From Spirochaetaceae bacterium (GTDB lineage Bacteria; Spirochaetota; Spirochaetia; SZUA-6; Fen-1364): a DNA stretch of 5,950 nucleotides. Positions within the stretch are counted from its first letter, which is position 1. Each line of letters opens with the position of its first letter. Below, piece after piece: positions 5,758 to 5,950 of this stretch. Location: positions 11,360 to 17,309 of the forward strand of contig PLNO01000014.1 of the NCBI GenBank assembly GCA_003141795.1. The letters are read 5' to 3'. The position numbers and the translations under genes were made by a program. Under the pieces are notes generated by a model. That model did not search any database and was not told the origin of the DNA. It was given only the letters and a program-made list of their open reading frames with translations.

Positions 5758-5950
5758 GCGACGCCTATAACGAGATCATGAAGATCGCCTTCCAGGCGGA
5801 GGAAGCCCTCGACGAGTCGGTCATCGCCAAGTTCGGAAGGCGGTTCAAGGACAAACAGATCCTGATTCGCGAAGGGGACATCCAGCAGAAGATCTTCTGG
5901 GTCCTCGACGGCGAGGTATACATAACACGCAGGGCCGGTGAGAAGTACAA
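5754..5950 (+). CDS. Cyclic-nucleotide-binding-domain protein (partial, runs off the right edge)
   Basis: The first 65 codons are present and open to the window edge. The start is TTG at 5754, overlapping the previous stop (TTGA), with GGGAG about seven bases upstream. An ATG at 5778 is in frame but lacks a ribosome binding site. Residues 31-60 (FKDKQILIREGD, then IFWVLDGEVYITRR) match the first strands of a CRP-type nucleotide-binding roll, with the conserved Gly-Asp at 41-42 and Gly at 53, and fit the family better than the upstream neighbour does. The phosphate-binding cassette and any effector or DNA-binding domain lie beyond the window. Overlap with the previous gene implies co-translation, so the two may form a heteromeric or degenerate/active pair. 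Confidence 0.8.
   Translation, partial: MSDAYNEIMKIAFQAEEALDESVIAKFGRRFKDKQILIREGDIQQKIFWVLDGEVYITRRAGEKY

Overview
The window is a GC-rich bacterial segment from a bacterium with an envelope compartment: one product has a clear Sec signal peptide. A spirochaete is my best guess, from the galactokinase/SurE/TPR/secreted beta-propeller neighbourhood and the stand-alone cyclic-nucleotide-binding proteins. That guess rests on general family knowledge, not on a search, and is weak.

The layout is a leftward gene train and a rightward gene pair diverging from a short promoter region near 5250-5349. The leftward train runs galK (galactokinase, 4083-5246), surE (5'-nucleotidase family, 3343-4086), a cytoplasmic TPR protein (2660-3346), a 53-residue orphan protein (2422-2583) and a secreted protein with TPR, beta-propeller and von Willebrand A-like parts (379-2403). 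galK/surE and surE/TPR each share a 4-base ATGA stop/start overlap, so these three are almost certainly co-transcribed and translationally coupled. After a 76-base gap the 53-residue gene has its own strong Shine-Dalgarno sequence. The secreted-protein gene begins with GTG only 18 bases past the small gene's stop and has a possible promoter of its own.

The rightward pair is a 135-residue cyclic-nucleotide-binding-fold protein without a DNA-binding domain, followed with a stop/start overlap by a second such protein that runs off the right edge. The galK promoter (TTGAAT, 17 bases, TATACT) and a weaker promoter for the rightward pair physically overlap.

The left 378 bases hold no convincing protein gene. 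The first bases look like the 3' end of RNase P RNA on the + strand. There is a strong factor-independent terminator for the - strand at 124-161, a perfect 9-base-pair hairpin, an A7/T7 hairpin directly after the secreted-protein gene, and nested long-range complementarity that could be a structured RNA or a long structured 3' UTR. I see no mobile element, CRISPR array or tRNA. The items most worth a second look are the unrecognised 53-residue gene, the degenerate metal site of the secreted hybrid protein, the unassigned RNA region, and the overlapping divergent promoters.
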